A stretch of 32,213 nt of DNA from Opitutaceae bacterium (GTDB taxonomy: Bacteria; Verrucomicrobiota; Verrucomicrobiia; Opitutales; Opitutaceae): positions 1 through 32,213 of the forward strand of contig JACSRI010000091.1 of assembly GCA_014879845.1 (NCBI GenBank), read 5' to 3'. A program made the position numbers and the translations under genes. The notes beneath the pieces were generated by a model. The model was given only the letters and a program-made list of their open reading frames with translations. It did not search any database and was not told where the DNA came from. Within the stretch, counting starts at the first letter, position 1. The number at the start of each line of letters is the position of its first letter. Below, piece by piece: positions 31,994 through 32,213 of the stretch.

Positions 31994-32213
31994 GCGCGAC
32001 AGCGACCGAAACCCTGAACCATGGCCATAGCATGCCCGCGGCCGAGTGCGCACACGATCGTGTGCTCGTGCTCGGCGTGGGCAACTTACTCGTCGGCGAC
32101 GAAGGCGTCGGCGTGCACGTCGTGCAGGCTCTGCAGAGGCAGAGCTGGCCCGACTACGTCGAGATCGTCGACGGCGGCACGGGCGGCTTCCACCTGCTCG
32201 AGCTGCTGCAGTC
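31990..32213 (+). CDS. Hydrogenase maturation protease (HyaD/HupD/HybD family), cut by window end
   Basis: The ATG at 31990 overlaps the cytochrome stop codon. The visible 74 residues include VLVLGVGNLLVGDEGVGVHV, the family's N-terminal signature, and DGGTGGFHLLELL. Glu38 (in GDEG) and Asp61 (in DGGT) are the expected nickel-binding residues, the third being a histidine beyond the window. The endopeptidase removes the large subunit's C-terminal peptide once nickel is in place. The first ~22 residues, with several histidines (HGHS, CAHD), extend beyond the family's usual start. A second ATG at codon 15 may be used instead. It completes the visible structural operon. Confidence 0.95.
   Translation, partial: MSATATETLNHGHSMPAAECAHDRVLVLGVGNLLVGDEGVGVHVVQALQRQSWPDYVEIVDGGTGGFHLLELLQ

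Overview
The window is very GC-rich, gene-dense bacterial chromosome. It has no rRNA, tRNA, phage or plasmid genes and no recognisable transposase. It most resembles the Opitutales/Opitutaceae branch of Verrucomicrobiota. One pointer is the secreted protein at 16509-17309 (-), whose mature N-terminus carries the 'LTPFEV...GY.A...LAG.R' segment I know from the N-terminal extensions of Opitutaceae TonB-dependent receptors. A second is the lipoprotein at 14930-16480, whose tail resembles verrucomicrobial pilin-like proteins. A third is a set of long imperfect palindromic intergenic repeats of a kind common in these genomes. The taxonomic call is inference, not proof.

Layout. 209-4451: a MoaD/ThiS-like diglycine protein beside a six-Asp-box beta-propeller protein, then a VOC protein divergent from a YCII/DGPF protein and ECF42-type sigma factor pair. 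4490-7695: a soluble PAS hybrid histidine kinase, an HMGL-like aldolase and a small membrane TPR protein, all on the minus strand. 8078-18856: mixed single genes, many exported: an unknown secreted protein, a polysaccharide deacetylase, a DUF5060/GH5-like glycosidase, a methyltransferase, an ArsC/Spx-like protein, DUF1428, an acyl-ACP thioesterase, an unknown lipoprotein, the TonB-receptor-motif protein and an SGNH-hydrolase/DUF1080 fusion. 19089-24623: purine nucleoside phosphorylase, a WrbA/ring-cleaving dioxygenase quinone-detoxification pair, and glycolate oxidase glcD-glcF.

24591-32213 is a [NiFe]-hydrogenase locus. hypA-hypB-hypF run leftward. The small subunit, large subunit, cytochrome b and the start of the maturation protease run rightward from a shared 176-bp intergenic region. 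The small subunit has a Tat signal, a C-terminal anchor and all six cysteines, at the exact spacing, that mark the [4Fe-3S] proximal cluster of oxygen-tolerant group 1d-type uptake hydrogenases. The likely role is respiratory H2 oxidation in air. HypA and HypB insert nickel, HypF starts CN-ligand synthesis, and the protease trims the large subunit. hypC, hypD and hypE are not in the window.

The main unexplained layer is a set of palindromic repeat elements of at least four unrelated sequence types: 544-603, 18882-19025, 19964-20029 and 26928-27004. A fifth REP-like block appears to be spliced in frame into glcF (about 24121-24240). They sit between or at the ends of genes and look like non-autonomous REP/MITE-type elements. 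One appears to supply the wrbA stop codon.
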